A stretch of DNA of 40,000 nucleotides from Monoplex corrugatus (GCA_030674185.1 JAPXFY010000015.1:17791989-17831988); one strand, 5' to 3'. Shown: positions 23,747 through 35,645, counted from the stretch's first letter. Notes: generated by a model not told the origin, from the letters alone. Made by a program: numbers and translations.

Positions 23747-24306
23747 CAGGCATACACACACAAAGATGTACACACGTACACATGAACAAGAGAATCAAGT
23801 CCTGGCTCATACAGAAAGATTCGGACCTACAATTGGAGAGAATGACAGAAGGATAAAGACTACATGGGGTCATACCTGGCGACAGACTACTAATCCTTCT
23901 CCAAAACTCCAATAGACCGTTGGGATTTTCAACCTTGGCTGTGCAATTCAAGTGTCCTTGTATAAGAAAAAAAAAACTTGGCAGTGTACCTATGACTTTA
24001 AAAAAAAATAGTAACAATGTACCATGTTGCACCTTAAGGACCTGTAACCCAATGTAAACAGGTCAGTGCCCCTTGAGCACCCCTTTCTTAGCATACCCTA
24101 TTTGCCTCTCCTGGTCTTGCACACCCATTGGAAAAACCCAGGCTTGTTTATAGTTGTGTTTAACTGAGATTTGCACTGTAAACCTTCCCGATCCTTTCTA
24201 TCAATATACAGACATTAGAAAGGGAAAAGGAGAGGGAAGAAAAAAAACAATTAATACATTATGTACCTCATAATCAACACTTTTCCATCACAATAACAGA
24301 TTATTC
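23747..24306. other. Unassigned sequence
   Basis: No gene recognised. Two short poly-A patches occur near 23970 and 24000. Confidence 0.4.
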
Positions 24307-24388
24307 TCACACACACACTGACAGTGACACAGAGCGACACACAGAATGACACACAGTGACACACATACACACACACACACACACACAC
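24307..24388. repeat. CA/GACA microsatellite
   Basis: ACACAGTGAC- and ACACAGAGCGAC-type units grade into pure CA. Confidence 0.9.
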
Positions 24389-24743
24389 GTTGGGGACGGC
24401 AAGGGCGTTACCACGACTACATCCGATTTTTTTTTTCCTTTGGAAGGTTACGTCCTCAATTCATGCCAGTCTATCCAAGCAAAGACTTTCTTCATAAACT
24501 TCAGCTCATAGACATCCAATCTATTTTGTAGTCCTTGGATAAAAATCTTAAAAGCAAAATCAATGCCTGGAGGGTGGGGGGTGGGGTGGCGTCATTGTTG
24601 CTACCAGTTCAAATGGAACCGCTTTAATCATGGCACCCGGCAAATTCTACAGTATGTCCTTTTTCTATCCTATTCCTCTCTTTATTCCCCCCCCCCCTCC
24701 AGCCCCATTCACCCCCCCCCCCCCACGACCATCTCTATGCTTT
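24389..24743. other. Unassigned sequence with C-runs
   Basis: C11 at 24687-24697 and C13 at 24712-24724. No gene recognised. Confidence 0.4.
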
Positions 24744-25242
<499 letters not shown>

Positions 25243-25470
25243 TCACTATACAAACACAAACCATTCGTCCTCTCTGTCGTTCTCTTTCTTGCCTACTCGC
25301 TCCACACGGCCAAAGTCTACAGTACGAGTTTCGGTGCTGCTGATCAGCTGCAAACGGCAAAGTGAAGGGGGGTGGGGGAGAGAGCTAGGTCGGGACAACA
25401 ATGTCTAAATCACCGGACCCTACCAACATATTGACTGTGCATGGGATGCGGGTAGGGGATCTTTCGGTAT

Positions 25471-25551
25471 ACAATACAATACAATACAATACTTTATTTT
25501 GTATAGCGCAAAATCTTGATAAAATCAAATCCAAGCGCTAAAACAGACACA

Positions 25552-25591
<40 letters not shown>

Positions 25592-25690
25592 CGACCACAC
25601 ACACACACACACGCACGCACGCACGCACGCACGCACGCACACGGCTAAAATGGGGAGAAAGAATAAAAGCAATGGAAAATTATAGAGAGC
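25471..25690 (-). mobile_element. Second LINE 3' end (same family as 21640-22437), 3' UTR only
   Basis: From an ACAAT-type tail (25471-25490) the plus strand reads TATAGCGCAAAATCTTGATA, AAATCAAATCCAAGCGCT, a CGCA/CA array (25545-25643), then ATGGGGAGAAAGAATAAAAG and CAATGGAAAATTATAGAG. This matches 21655-21895 in order. No coding part remains, so truncation occurred inside the 3' UTR. A G16 run follows at 25743-25758. Confidence 0.8.
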
Positions 25691-26104
25691 AATTCTGTGC
25701 TAGAAGGTTTGTTTGGGGGTGTGTGTTTTTTTTGTTTTTTTTGGGGGGGGGGGGGGGGTTCTTTGATTTTTTTCCCTTCACTTCCTAAAGCCTCTTTCTT
25801 TCTTGTCACTTCCTTTATGTCTGCCCAAACGGTCCATTCAACTTTACTTTTCCAAAATTCGAACTTTTTTTCCCCCTCTTTTCTCACTGAGAAAACAGTC
25901 GGCGCAACAACATTATTTTGCCTACACAGTGTGAGCCTGAACAACACTCGAACACTCATCCGACCTAAATAACTAACGGTACGCATCATCATCTGAGGCA
26001 TGGAGGCATGACCCAGCCCGAGGGCAGACGATGACGTGCCCATAGCACTTCACGTTGTGATCTCCTTTTAGTTAATGTTTCCGTTTTCACTCGATCATTG
26101 CGAA
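25691..26104. other. Unassigned sequence with G16 tract
   Basis: T-rich and G-rich stretch to about 25770, then unique-looking sequence with no gene call. Confidence 0.4.
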
Positions 26105-26189
26105 GTAGTAGAGATGGTGGTGGTGGTAGTAGTATAGTAGTAGTGGTGGTGTGGTGGTGGTAGAAGTATTAGTAGTAGCGGTACTATTC
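26105..26189. repeat. GTG/GTA trinucleotide array
   Basis: Imperfect GTG and GTA repeats with AGTAGTAT variants. Confidence 0.9.
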
Positions 26190-26870
26190 TAACAAAGACA
26201 CTCTTGAGAGAAATCTCCTCCACCTACCCCATCCAGCCTGATCCTATTCAACAGCAAATCCCAACCAACATATTGACTGGACAAACGGACAGAGGAGGGC
26301 AGGAAAGCAGAGAACTAGGCCAGGTCAACAACAGAAATGGCTTGAAAGCACACTACTATTACACCCGAAAGAATATTGATGTGACCCAGTACCGGGTCGA
26401 GGGAAAAAAATCACCACCACTGACCCCGCTCCAATCAGTGACGCTATTGATCAGCAAGTTCCAGCCAACACATCATTTACAGACAAAGAAAAACATGGAC
26501 AAACAACCTCCAAACGGACAAAGACCGGGTGGGTGAGGGATGTAGCGAACTAGGTTAGTGAGGGAAGCAACAAAGAAGGTTCCCCCCTCACGAGGACACC
26601 ACTGATATACTGCCACAACGGCAGCGGCTGGGTAGCACGTGCTGGCTGAATACAAGCTGTGACATGGCAATGCTAGAGCCGGATAAGAAGAGTTACCCTC
26701 AAACGTTAGGTACACACAGTGTGTATCTCGAAATACAAGATCAGTTACACGTGAATGGGGTAATGTTTCTCACACTCGTGACACCATTTCACAATAATGA
26801 CAGGTTTGCTCAGGTGAGAGGCAACGGTTGGAGCCTGCCCTTCTCGCCTTCCTCCCTCCCTTCCCTCCCT
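26190..26870. other. Unassigned sequence with a diverged internal repeat
   Basis: Phrases such as CAACCAACATATTGACTGGA, CAAACGGACAGAGGAGGGC and GAACTAGGCCAGGTCAACAA (26263-26330) recur in diverged form at 26463-26560, with another weak echo near 25385-25440. No gene is recognised. Confidence 0.4.
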
Positions 26871-26916
26871 TCTCTCTCTCTCTCTCTCTCTCTCTCACAC
26901 CATCACCACTCTCTCT

Positions 26917-27006
<90 letters not shown>
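26871..27006. repeat. (CT)n-(CA)n compound microsatellite
   Basis: A CT block to 26895, a short ACCATCACCACTCTCTCTCC spacer, then about 44 CA units. Confidence 0.95.
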
Positions 27007-27008
<2 letters not shown>

Positions 27009-27236
27009 TTCCACACAAAGGCAGAAACAGAATTCGTTCCATACATACCTAAAGACATACGAAAAGTTTGATTTTAATGTCGAATGTAAACTGGAACGTT
27101 CAAAAACGGTGCAAAGCACTTCTAAACTTGAAGTTCTCAACACACTTTTGGGTTGAACAAAACAACAAAGACCAAAGCCTTTAAAATCTGAACATATCCA
27201 TTTACACATACAATTCCCCCAAGCGGTTCAGCGGGT

Positions 27237-27252
27237 GGGGGGGGGGGGGGGG
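27237..27252. repeat. G16 homopolymer
   Basis: Sixteen consecutive G bases. Confidence 0.9.
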
Positions 27253-27454
27253 ATCCAGGCTGATACTGTGTTAATTCTACTTTTTTTTTCCCTTTTCAAC
27301 ATTATGAAATCAACAAAATTGAGCTGCCTACTTAAACTTCTTTTGTAATTTGGTTATCAATCAATACGAATTGGGGGGTGGTGGTGGTGGGGAAGGATTC
27401 CATTAACAAATAGCATTTTACATGTGCGTATGCACATGCATGCTCGTTCTCACT

Positions 27455-27455
<1 letters not shown>

Positions 27456-27530
<75 letters not shown>
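27456..27530. repeat. (CA)n microsatellite
   Basis: CA array with one AACAC interruption at about 27500. Confidence 0.95.
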
Positions 27531-27533
<3 letters not shown>

Positions 27534-27921
27534 TGAACAATATGAAATAACACGCCTTTTAATCATGCACGCGTACACGTGCGCGAACACACACAACGTC
27601 CCTGATCAATTCTTTGTCTTGATCCTACCTAAAGGCACGCGGAAAGCGAGTTCTAAAGATAAACAGAACTGAAGAAAAGCACTTCCTATCCCTGTGTCTT
27701 CCACGTTAATATTCACCATTCTATTCCCAGCCCCGCTCAATGCACGTCAGGCACTATTTGTTTAGTCTTCATCAACGCGGCACAATTGCAGACAGACGGG
27801 GAGACAGAACCCTGTGTGAGGAGAAGCTGAGAAAAGGTACAGACAGGCAGCCCCCCCACTCGCTCAAGCATAAAACCCGTTTACACTAACAAGACCTGCA
27901 CTAACGGAACCGCTAACAATT

Positions 27922-28236
27922 CTAACGGTTTCCCCTAACATCTTCACAGAGACACAGGTGCTCTGCGAAACGATCTGTAACCGACCGTGATGGTCGCGTA
28001 GTAGCAGCTGGAGGAAAAGGAATTGGAAGAACGAGCGTGAGAGCAAAAAGCGGTGGAATGAATTGATGCCAAGAAGGCACAGATCTGAAGGAACCGTTCA
28101 TGTGTTTACAGGAGCCATTTCCTTTGGTGCCCACCATCTGGCCACCCTTCTGACAGAAGCCAGAGCAGTGTGCTGCATCCATGATGTGCTGTCTGGCAGA
28201 ATCTGTCTTACAATAACATACTACCAGGCAAAACAA
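27922..28236 (-). other. Weak candidate open frame, 104 codons, minus strand
   Basis: It lies in unique sequence of mixed composition, not a simple repeat, which sets it apart from most open frames here. The translation has an N-terminal cysteine-containing stretch (CSGFC, then SCKHM) followed by a hydrophobic, proline-rich segment FALTLVLPIPFPP. I recognise no family, no splice-site pair was established, and the length is within chance expectation for 40 kb. Confidence 0.15.
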
Positions 28237-28259
28237 TTACTGTATTATTCATAGCATGA

Positions 28260-29678
28260 AGACCGTTTCCAGATTTCGCCATTCGAAACTCATCAAAAAT
28301 GTTTTATCTGCAAGATTTGTGCGATGGTACTCAATCTTATCCTAACAGCTTCATCAGTTATCATCATCATCCTTATCTGAAATGCCTTTTTGTACAAGTC
28401 TGTACTTCCAACAGCCCGGTATTGTTTTGATATAATATATACTTTCCATTCCAGCTGAACTAGTCTGAAAGTTCATGCCTGGTTCAGGTCATGATAAAAA
28501 AAAAAATCTTAAAAAAAAACGTGTGTACTGGTCCCACCCAGGGGTTAACTGGTACTTGAAACTGCCGACTGCTCCAACAGATAAGATAAGAATGGGATCT
28601 GGCTAAAATCAGGTCAATGCTTCCCCCAGACAGTCACAGTCTCCTAAGCACGTTCAGTAGCTTTATCCACTGCTAAAAGAACCGAGCAGTGACCTAACAG
28701 GGCAGCTCTGGAAGAACAGCTCCGGGACAACACAGATAACCTGAAGAGCACATCATTCTTCCTGATCACCAGACTAATCATACTTGGCATGACCCTGGCT
28801 CAAAGACAGGAAAACCTTATTGAGGATGGCAAAGCACCGAGAAAGATTAAAGGGGAAGTACCTTCATGAAGTTGCCCCGAGTGCAGTGGGCCTCTATGCT
28901 ATCAGTCATGCCAATGTGCACAGAAGACAACTGATCAAGATAACTGCCACGGAATCAGGAAAATTAATCTCCCCCCCCCCCCTTCTCTCTCTCTCTCTCT
29001 GACGTATGTTGTATGTATTGTATGCAGCAAGAGACAAAAGATAGTTGGAAGACCACTGTCATTTTCATCTCTGGTTGAGAGGCCAAAAGGATGACTAATG
29101 TGGAATTATAAAAACATCAATTCAAATTTCAAATGGCAGTAGTAAACCATTTTTAACAAAGGCCGGTTGGCCGAAAATTTGCGCTTGTCTTGTCTTGTTG
29201 TGTTGAATACGCGCTTGCGTTGGTTTTCTTGTTCTTCTGCATTGGTTTTCTTGTTCTCTGTTCTGTTCTTGGGCGCAGGCAGTCGCACTTGTTTTGGATC
29301 TCATTTTTAACAACTGAAGAAGAAATGAAACACTTTTCTCAGCCAAACATGACAAACACTTAAACAGTACAATGTTACAAATTCATCATGTTCATGTATA
29401 ACATTATATTGTATGTATACATTCTTCTGCTCGTAAGGCTTATTAATCAAATCAGCACAGCAGGATTTCCCCTAGCATTACGTTCAATACAAAAAAACTT
29501 ATCATGACATCCGAGTCTAATACTCTTTAGTTATTAGCTTTTCCTGCCCTGCAGTTACAAAAACACAAAAACAAAACCAATGCAGCTGTGCTGATCTTTT
29601 TCAAGGCCACAAGCTGTCAAACATGTGTCTAATCTATGGGACGAGATGACTGCAAAAGCTAATGTATATTACCTGACT

Positions 29679-29680
<2 letters not shown>
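28260..29680. other. Unassigned sequence
   Basis: Includes A-runs near 28496-28520, a C12 run (28971-28982) with a short CT tract, and two near-identical TTGGTTTTCTTGTTC phrases at 29219 and 29244. No gene is supported. Confidence 0.4.

Positions 29681-29681
<1 letters not shown>

Positions 29682-29752
<71 letters not shown>
29682..29752. repeat. (TG)n microsatellite
   Basis: About 35 TG units. Confidence 0.95.
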
Positions 29753-29753
<1 letters not shown>

Positions 29754-29804
29754 GTTTACAAATGTAATAACTATGTCATGAAAAACCACGAATGTCAAAC
29801 TTGA

Positions 29805-29937
<133 letters not shown>

Positions 29938-30174
29938 GACACATACCATACCGACACATACAACCTGGATACATCACTAATTCACAATGCTGCTACCCTC
30001 TTTCTCCAAACACTTCAGGGACCACAAACAACAAGCCATAAGAAAAAGACCTGCAACAAGTAAAGCGACAGAGAACAATCCATCACCCATCCCTAATCTA
30101 CTTAGCAGTGCCACCTCAATCCATCACCTAGTCCCATTCACTCAGCCCACTCTGTCAACATGGAAGGCGTGGGT

Positions 30175-30934
30175 TTAACCCTTTTGATTCCTACACCCTA
30201 TCCACGCACTGCAAAAATTTAACCCCTTGACTCCCGCGCCCTATCCACCCACCGCAAAAACTTTTCCCTTTGACTCCCTCACCCTATTCCCCAACTGCAA
30301 AAACTTAACCCTTTGACTCCCACACCCTATCTACCAACCTGCAAAAACACTAACGCTTTGACTCCCTCACCCTATCTACCAACTACAAAAACTTAACCCT
30401 TTACTCCCTAACCCTGTCCACCCACTGCAAAAACTTAACCCTTTGACTCCCTCGCCCAATCTACCCATTGCAAAATTTGACTTCCTCACCCTGTTCACCC
30501 ACTGCAAAAACTGACCTCTTTGATTCCCTCACCATATCCACCAACTGCAAAAACTTGAACCCTCTGACTCCCTCACCCTATCCACCAACTGCAAAACTGA
30601 ACCCTTTGACTCCCTCACCCTATCCACCCACTGCAAAAACTTAATCCTTTGACCCCCTCACCCTATCCACCAACTGCAAAAACTTAACCCTTTGACTCCC
30701 TCACCCTATCTACCAACTGCAAAAAAAATAACCCTTTGACTTCCTCACCCTATCCACCCACTGCAAAAAAAATTACCCCTTTGATCTTCCAACCAAAAAC
30801 CCCTATAACCCACCAACTGCACAGCTTCCTGTAAGAAGCTGGTGGATAGGGTGAGGGAGTTCAAAGGGTTGTTTCTGTTTTGCTAACATGGTTGGCAATG
30901 CAGAATGCTGATGGACAAGGTGTCAAAGAGTTAA
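30175..30934. mobile_element. Palindromic TTAA element (family P) with internally expanded module
   Basis: Starts TTAA-CCCTTTTGAT (TTAA 30175-30178) and ends GTGTCAAAGAG-TTAA (TTAA 30931-30934). The left part (30178-30826) is about 15 tandem copies of a unit of about 43 bp: AACCCTTTGACTCCCTCACC, then CTATCCACCAACTGCAAAAA, then CTT. The right part has the inverted modules GGTGGATAGGGTGAGGGAGT and CATGGTTGGCAATGCAGAAT. Other copies carry this module once or twice, so it was amplified inside the element. No coding capacity. Confidence 0.85.
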
Positions 30935-31063
30935 CCCTAAATGCCTAGGGGCTGAAGAAAGCAGGTTCCCGGCAGCACTACCAGAGATTTCTGTAGGGAG
31001 ACTAGGCTAAATAGTAGCCTGTTACTACTGTTTTGTCTGGGAAAGATTTCCGGCTTCACAAAA

Positions 31064-31213
31064 TGCAATGACAAACGTTGAAACTTTATTGGGAATTATT
31101 GGGAAGTATTGGAAATATTGGGAACTATTGTAAACGCTGACAGTGCAATGAAATACGTTGAAATCTTATTGGGAAATACTGGAAATGTTGGGAAGCATTG
31201 GAAATGTTGACAG
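31064..31213. repeat. 80-bp tandem repeat, about 1.9 copies
   Basis: The unit beginning TGCAATGAC repeats at 31064 and 31144. It is itself built of shorter ATTGGGAA/ATTGGAAAT phrases. Confidence 0.75.
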
Positions 31214-31309
31214 ACTTGCAATTCTTTAGCAAAGGAGGAAACTGTCACTATATTACCATTACAACTGGCTTCTGAAAATAAGGAGCAAATTATCGTTATC
31301 AGTCAATGC

Positions 31310-31870
31310 ATGGTTAGCATTTGCTATGAGACAGTATTCAATTTCTTTGAATTTGTATTGTTCGGTTACTTGATCAAAATAGTATTGTTCATTTTCTTCA
31401 CTGAAATGATAAGACAATTCAGTTTTGTCCTCGAAATATGTTACTTGCCAAATCCTTCTTTACATACAATACTGACTGGCCTTTGTATGGTTACTTATAC
31501 CACAAAAAACAACCTGAATCTGGTGCTTTTGATATATAACATTTTAATTTTACTTATCAGAAATAAAAATTCACTTCCATTTTTGATGGGACAATCCCAT
31601 ATCACCCTTTCCAAAGCCATCAAGTGCAGACAGAAATGGACAAGTCAAATTTTGACCCAACATTTCAAAGATTTCCTTTATTCCAATTCATTCTTTCCAA
31701 AGGACAACACAAAGCCACTAGTAATGTTCTTGCAGCAGACGATAGAAGCTGGGGCATACTCAAGCATTTCTTTCTGGTTTCCTTTAGGAAATTTGAAAAA
31801 TTTCGCCACTGACGCCAGAGTCGATCAGCTTTCCGTCTACACGCATGTACTAATGCACTCCTTCTTTTAG
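31310..31870 (+). other. Longest non-simple-repeat open frame (186 codons), probably chance
   Basis: The N-terminal half is AT-rich and hydrophobic (FEFVLFGYLIKIVLFIFF-type stretches) and could look like membrane segments, but this composition is expected from T-rich DNA. I see no domain, no conserved motif and no splice context. The second half may belong to an unidentified repeat continuing to about 32190. Confidence 0.12.
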
Positions 31871-32190
31871 CACTAAAGCATTGCTCCAAAAACACTGAGC
31901 TACGAACCATAACGAGCCAGGCAGTATGAGTCATACCTATCAATGGAAAGCCCCAAAAATCAAGGCAATCAATCGATGAAAGGGATTAACAGCCGGCAAC
32001 GGCTGGAATCAAACGCACTTGGGGAGTGTTACCTTCCCGGCTGGAATGTCGATGGGCCTAAAGTAGGTCAAGGTAACCGTTAGGAGTCAACCAGTTCTGG
32101 CACCGAATCAGTGAAATGTTAATGCCCGGGGGCCACCAGCGGTGACGAGCTCAGCCATAATCCTGAGTCGTAATTTACAGCGGCGTGGAA
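31871..32190 (-). other. Possible degenerate tRNA-like or SINE-like segment
   Basis: On the minus strand TAGCTCAGTGTTTTTGGAGC (about 31885-31904) resembles a polymerase III A box. A separate GTTTGATTCC (about 32001-32012) resembles a B box, but it lies upstream of the A-box-like sequence in that orientation, so they do not form one promoter. Treated as suggestive only. Confidence 0.15.
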
Positions 32191-32337
32191 AACTGCACCT
32201 CTTTGCACTTTTATGAGCATATGAACATCAGCAATCACACTTGCTTTTTCTCTACATTTTTTATGCGCAGTTTGACAAAATAATACTGACAGTGAGTGTA
32301 CACGTGAATGGTGTGTGTTGGTGTGTGTGGTGTGGGT

Positions 32338-32587
32338 GTGTGGAGGGAGGGAAAGGGAGAGGGATGAGGGAGGGACAGACAGGGAGAAAGAGAGAGAGAG
32401 AGAGTGCAGAGAGGGCGAGGCAGACTAGAGAGAGAATGGCAGAGGGAGGAGAGAGAGGGAAACAAGAAGAGGAGAGAGAGGGAAACAAGAAGAGGAGAGA
32501 GAGAGAGAAGGAAACAAGAAGAGGAAAAGAGAGAAAGAGACAGACAGACAGAGAGGACAGACAGAAAGACCATTAGACAGAAGAGAA

Positions 32588-32620
<33 letters not shown>
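32338..32620. repeat. Purine-rich (GA)n region with 22-30 bp tandem unit
   Basis: Almost entirely G/A on the plus strand. GGAAACAAGAAGAGGA recurs three times between 32458 and 32530. Open frames on both strands (Arg-Glu or Ser-Leu repeats) are artefacts. Confidence 0.9.
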
Positions 32621-32680
<60 letters not shown>

Positions 32681-32732
32681 GTGTTTTGTTGTGTGTGTGT
32701 TTTCTGTCTGTCTGTCTGTCTGTGTATATATA
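32621..32732. repeat. (TG)n-(TCTG)n-(TA)n compound microsatellite
   Basis: About 29 TG units, a GTTTTGTTGTGTG transition, then TCTG tetranucleotides to about 32722 and a short TATATATA. Confidence 0.95.
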
Positions 32733-33529
32733 TCATGCAAATGCGTCTCACACTGGTCTTGGTGGTATAGCGCCTACTACCATAACCGAAGCTTACAATC
32801 AGTACTGTAACAACAAGGCAGAATTCCTCTGTCTACTGGTTATTACACACATTACGTGTGTCATGCCAAACGCTATGGCGATGTTTTATCGCCGTTGTTA
32901 CAAGGAAAGAACAAGAATTCTTCTGTCTGTGGGTACTGTCAGCTTACGGCCAAAGACTTCACACTGGTTCGTCTTTCCTGGCGTTTCCCTACCAGACAGA
33001 CAGACAAAAAAGAAAAAGAAAAAAAATCCCACAGCCAGGAAGTGACCTTGGCGCCATTTTATCACTGTCTTGATCATTGCACCGTTGGCGTTACCAGAGA
33101 GGTATCTTGTGCAATATATTATATAATGAATGTACACGATATATGTATGAATTATTTTTGTATACATCCAATTCATTACGCTTACTGTCTACATTCAAAC
33201 AAAAATCTTGTGCTGGGGGTGCCATGGTTAGGAAATAATCCCTAAAATCGAAAAAAAAAATCAAAGTGAACCTTTTTTTTTTCAATTCAATTCCTTTTGT
33301 TTATAATTCTTCATATTACAATGGGCTATGTCTGGGCAGTAACACCTTTAACAAACAATAACATCAACTACAATCACATCAATACTAACAGCAACAACTA
33401 CAATAACATCAGTATTAACAGCAAAGACTACGGTGAAGATGATGACCAGAATATTTACAGCTGAAGTGTTAAAAAGAAAATCAACAATTCAATTCATTAG
33501 CACCATATCCGCCATCCTACTGCATCTAC

Positions 33530-33532
<3 letters not shown>
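32733..33532. other. Unassigned sequence
   Basis: No gene recognised. Near 33350-33430 there are repeated AACATCAAC/AACATCAGTATTAACAGCAA phrases. Confidence 0.4.
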
Positions 33533-33575
<43 letters not shown>

Positions 33576-33596
33576 CTCCACACACACACACACACA

Positions 33597-33644
<48 letters not shown>
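33533..33644. repeat. (CT)n-(CA)n compound microsatellite
   Basis: A CT block of about 40 bases joins CA across TGCCTCTC, with one GTGA interruption at 33603. Confidence 0.95.
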
Positions 33645-33647
<3 letters not shown>

Positions 33648-33768
33648 GGTGTACACAAACTGTGCATGACACATCTTGTGACTGCTAATATAGGTCACAG
33701 TAAGTACAACTGTTGTAATATTTTACATCTGACACAAACTCTTCCCTGTATCGGCATTTTTTTCCCTA

Positions 33769-33953
33769 AAAACAACAGCAAAAGTTTAATTTTACTCAAA
33801 AAAAAAACCACAACAACAGCAAAACTTTCATTTTACTCAAAAACAAAAACAGTAAGTGCTTAATTTTACTCAAATATAACAGCAAAAGCTTAATTTTACT
33901 CAAAACAACAACAAAAGCTTAATTTTACTCAAAAACAACAGTAAAAGTTTACC
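33769..33953. repeat. AT-rich tandem array, unit about 31 bp, left part
   Basis: About six copies of AACAACAGCAAAAGCTTAAT followed by TTTACTCAAA. The array resumes at 35218-35313 with about three more copies. The material between is an insertion. Confidence 0.85.
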
Positions 33954-33985
33954 TGAGAATAAGAGGGAAGCAGGAGAATTTTATA

Positions 33986-35217
33986 ATATAATCAAAAGAC
34001 ATAAATCTTGAGAATTATCTCTCATGTTGTATCATCATCATCATCATCAGTCCCGTAGTCTGGTTACCGTTGGGCACCTTTGAAGATTTTGCAACCAACT
34101 TCTCCACTCCTCACGGTCCTCAGCTTTCCGCAGAATGATATTCCATTCAAGGCCAGTCCACTCTCTGATATTGTCTTCCATCTTTTTCTCTGTCTGCTCT
34201 TCGTCTCCTCCCTGAACTGTTCCCTGCAAGACGTCTTGGCATCCAGATGATCGTGTGACGTGCCCGTACCACCTCAGTTTGCGTCTTTTCACTGAGGTCA
34301 GGAGGTCTTCATACGGCCCGATGGCGTTTTCGATTCGGGTTTTCACTTCTTTATTGGTTATATGATCTAAGTACGAGATACCAAGGAGTTTGCGGAAGCA
34401 TCTCATCTCCATTGCCTGTACCCTTCTTTCAATGTCTGCTGTTATGGTCCATGTTTCGCATGCATAACAAAATATGACATGACCAGGGAACGCATCAGTC
34501 TGATCTTGGAGCGATTGCGATATTCTTGTCGTTCCAGATGACTTTTAGCTTGGTCATTGCAGCTGTGGTCTGTGCAATCTGAAAGTACTCGGCTTGATCC
34601 TTCATCTGATACTATAGCTCCCAATATTTAAATCTATGGACGGTCTCAAGTTTCTTGTTTCTATGGTAATGTCAGTGCTGATGCCATTGGTATTATTTGT
34701 CACAACTGGTTTTCTCTGCACTGATCTGCATGCCATATGATGTGGAGCCTCATCAAGATGTTTTATCAAGCTGACTAGCTCTTGCTCTTGCCAGCTAGTC
34801 CGTCAATGCGTCGGCAAAACGCAAGTTTGTGATTGTTTAACCTCCGATGCTGACTGTTCCTGTGGTCTTCAAGTGCGTCAGCCATTATTCTCTCTAAGAA
34901 GATGTTGAAGAGAGTGGGGGAGAGCAGGCATCCTTGGCGTACTCCAACTGTGGTTCGGAACCATTCGCCTATGTTGTTGTCATGGTAGACTGCACTGGTC
35001 GCCTTTTCGTAGAGGCATTCTATGGTTCTGATCAGGTTGGCATTGATGTTGTACAGCCTCATGGTTGCCCACAAGGCTGCGTGCCAAACTCTGTTGAATG
35101 CTTCTTGAGTTGTATAGAACTTCTCAAATCTAAATGGGTAGCGTAAACTGTGTTAGATTTGAGAAGTTCTATACAACATGGGAGATAATTCTCAAGAGTT
35201 ATGTCCTTTGATCATAT
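33986..35217. mobile_element. Fold-back (palindromic) element split by a LINE
   Basis: Left segment 33986-34032 is a 47-bp inverted match (about 43 of 47) to 35171-35217. The missing inner part of the left arm, TTGTATAGAACTTCTCAAAT (35110-35129), lies just right of the LINE. It pairs with 35154-35177 across a 21-base loop (35133-35153). Removing the LINE (34033-35108) and one copy of GTTGTAT gives a fold-back of about 149 bp with arms of about 64 bp. No coding capacity; family unknown. Confidence 0.75.
34033..35108 (-). pseudogene. RTE-like LINE pseudogene (5'-truncated reverse transcriptase)
   Basis: Read on the minus strand, 35108-34775 gives AFNRVWH, then VGVRQGCLLSPTLFNIFLE, a reverse-transcriptase fingers-palm block. 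The LRFAD-type catalytic motif near 34820 is out of frame. After further frameshifts, SKIRLMRSLV (34500s) and, from 34412, MRCFRKLLGISYLDHITNKE, KLRWYGHVTRSSG and the C-terminal RLRD end at 34047. The stop codon runs straight into a (TGA)n-type tail (34033-34049), as in RTE-like elements. Flanking GTTGTAT duplications lie at 34026-34032 and 35109-35115. Endonuclease and N-terminal parts are missing; non-functional. Confidence 0.88.
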
Positions 35218-35313
35218 AGCAAAAGTTTTATTTTACTCAAAACAACAAAAAAGTGTAATTTCATTCAAAAACAACAACAAACGTTTCATTTTACTCAAAA
35301 AAACAACAGCAAC
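35218..35313. repeat. AT-rich tandem array, unit about 31 bp, right part
   Basis: Three diverged copies of AGCAAAAGTTTTATTTTACT followed by CAAAA, continuing the array at 33769-33953. Confidence 0.8.
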
Positions 35314-35399
35314 AATTTCTTACTGCACAGCATAGTTACACAGTTATCTTGTACATTTTCTTTTCTGGTAAGCCTTTTTTTTTTTTTTTATTGATGGGG

Positions 35400-35645
35400 G
35401 TATGCTTCACTCTTAGACTCTGTGCACACCTTCTGACACTAACACATCAACCATCCAAGAGATAGTCGGCAGGACAGCCAACTAATTGAGTAAGTCACTA
35501 ATCAAAGACAGTAATTTGTTTTACAGGTGCACCCAGTACCCTTTTCTTTCCTTTTTTTACATTCGTCCACCTCTTCCTCCTGCACTCACTCAACTTGTTT
35601 TACATTTTCTTGAGAGGGGCAGGACCACTCTTTCCCTCTGCTAGA
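35400..35645 (+). repeat. Diverged local duplication, member 1
   Basis: Shares in order with members at 36290, 38330 and 39600: AATTGAGTAAGTCACTAATC, AAAGACAGTAATTTGTTTTA, CAGGTGCACCC, then a pyrimidine-rich CACCTCTTCC stretch and GCACTCACTCAACT. Diverged and without the usual microsatellite in front. Confidence 0.5.

Noticed and set aside
28680..28870. Possible exon after CTAACAG with a helical and hydrophobic peptide
   Set aside because: Stops occur soon on both sides, no donor site is evident and no family is recognised; one plausible splice acceptor is not enough.
32404..33045. 213-codon open frame, the longest in the window
   Set aside because: First half is translated GA-rich purine tract and TG array; the second half is unremarkable and likely chance read-through.
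35109..35217. Twin-priming 5' inversion of the RTE LINE
   Set aside because: The inverted segment is explained better as the far arm of a pre-existing palindrome: the left arm continues across the LINE after removal of a GTTGTAT duplication.
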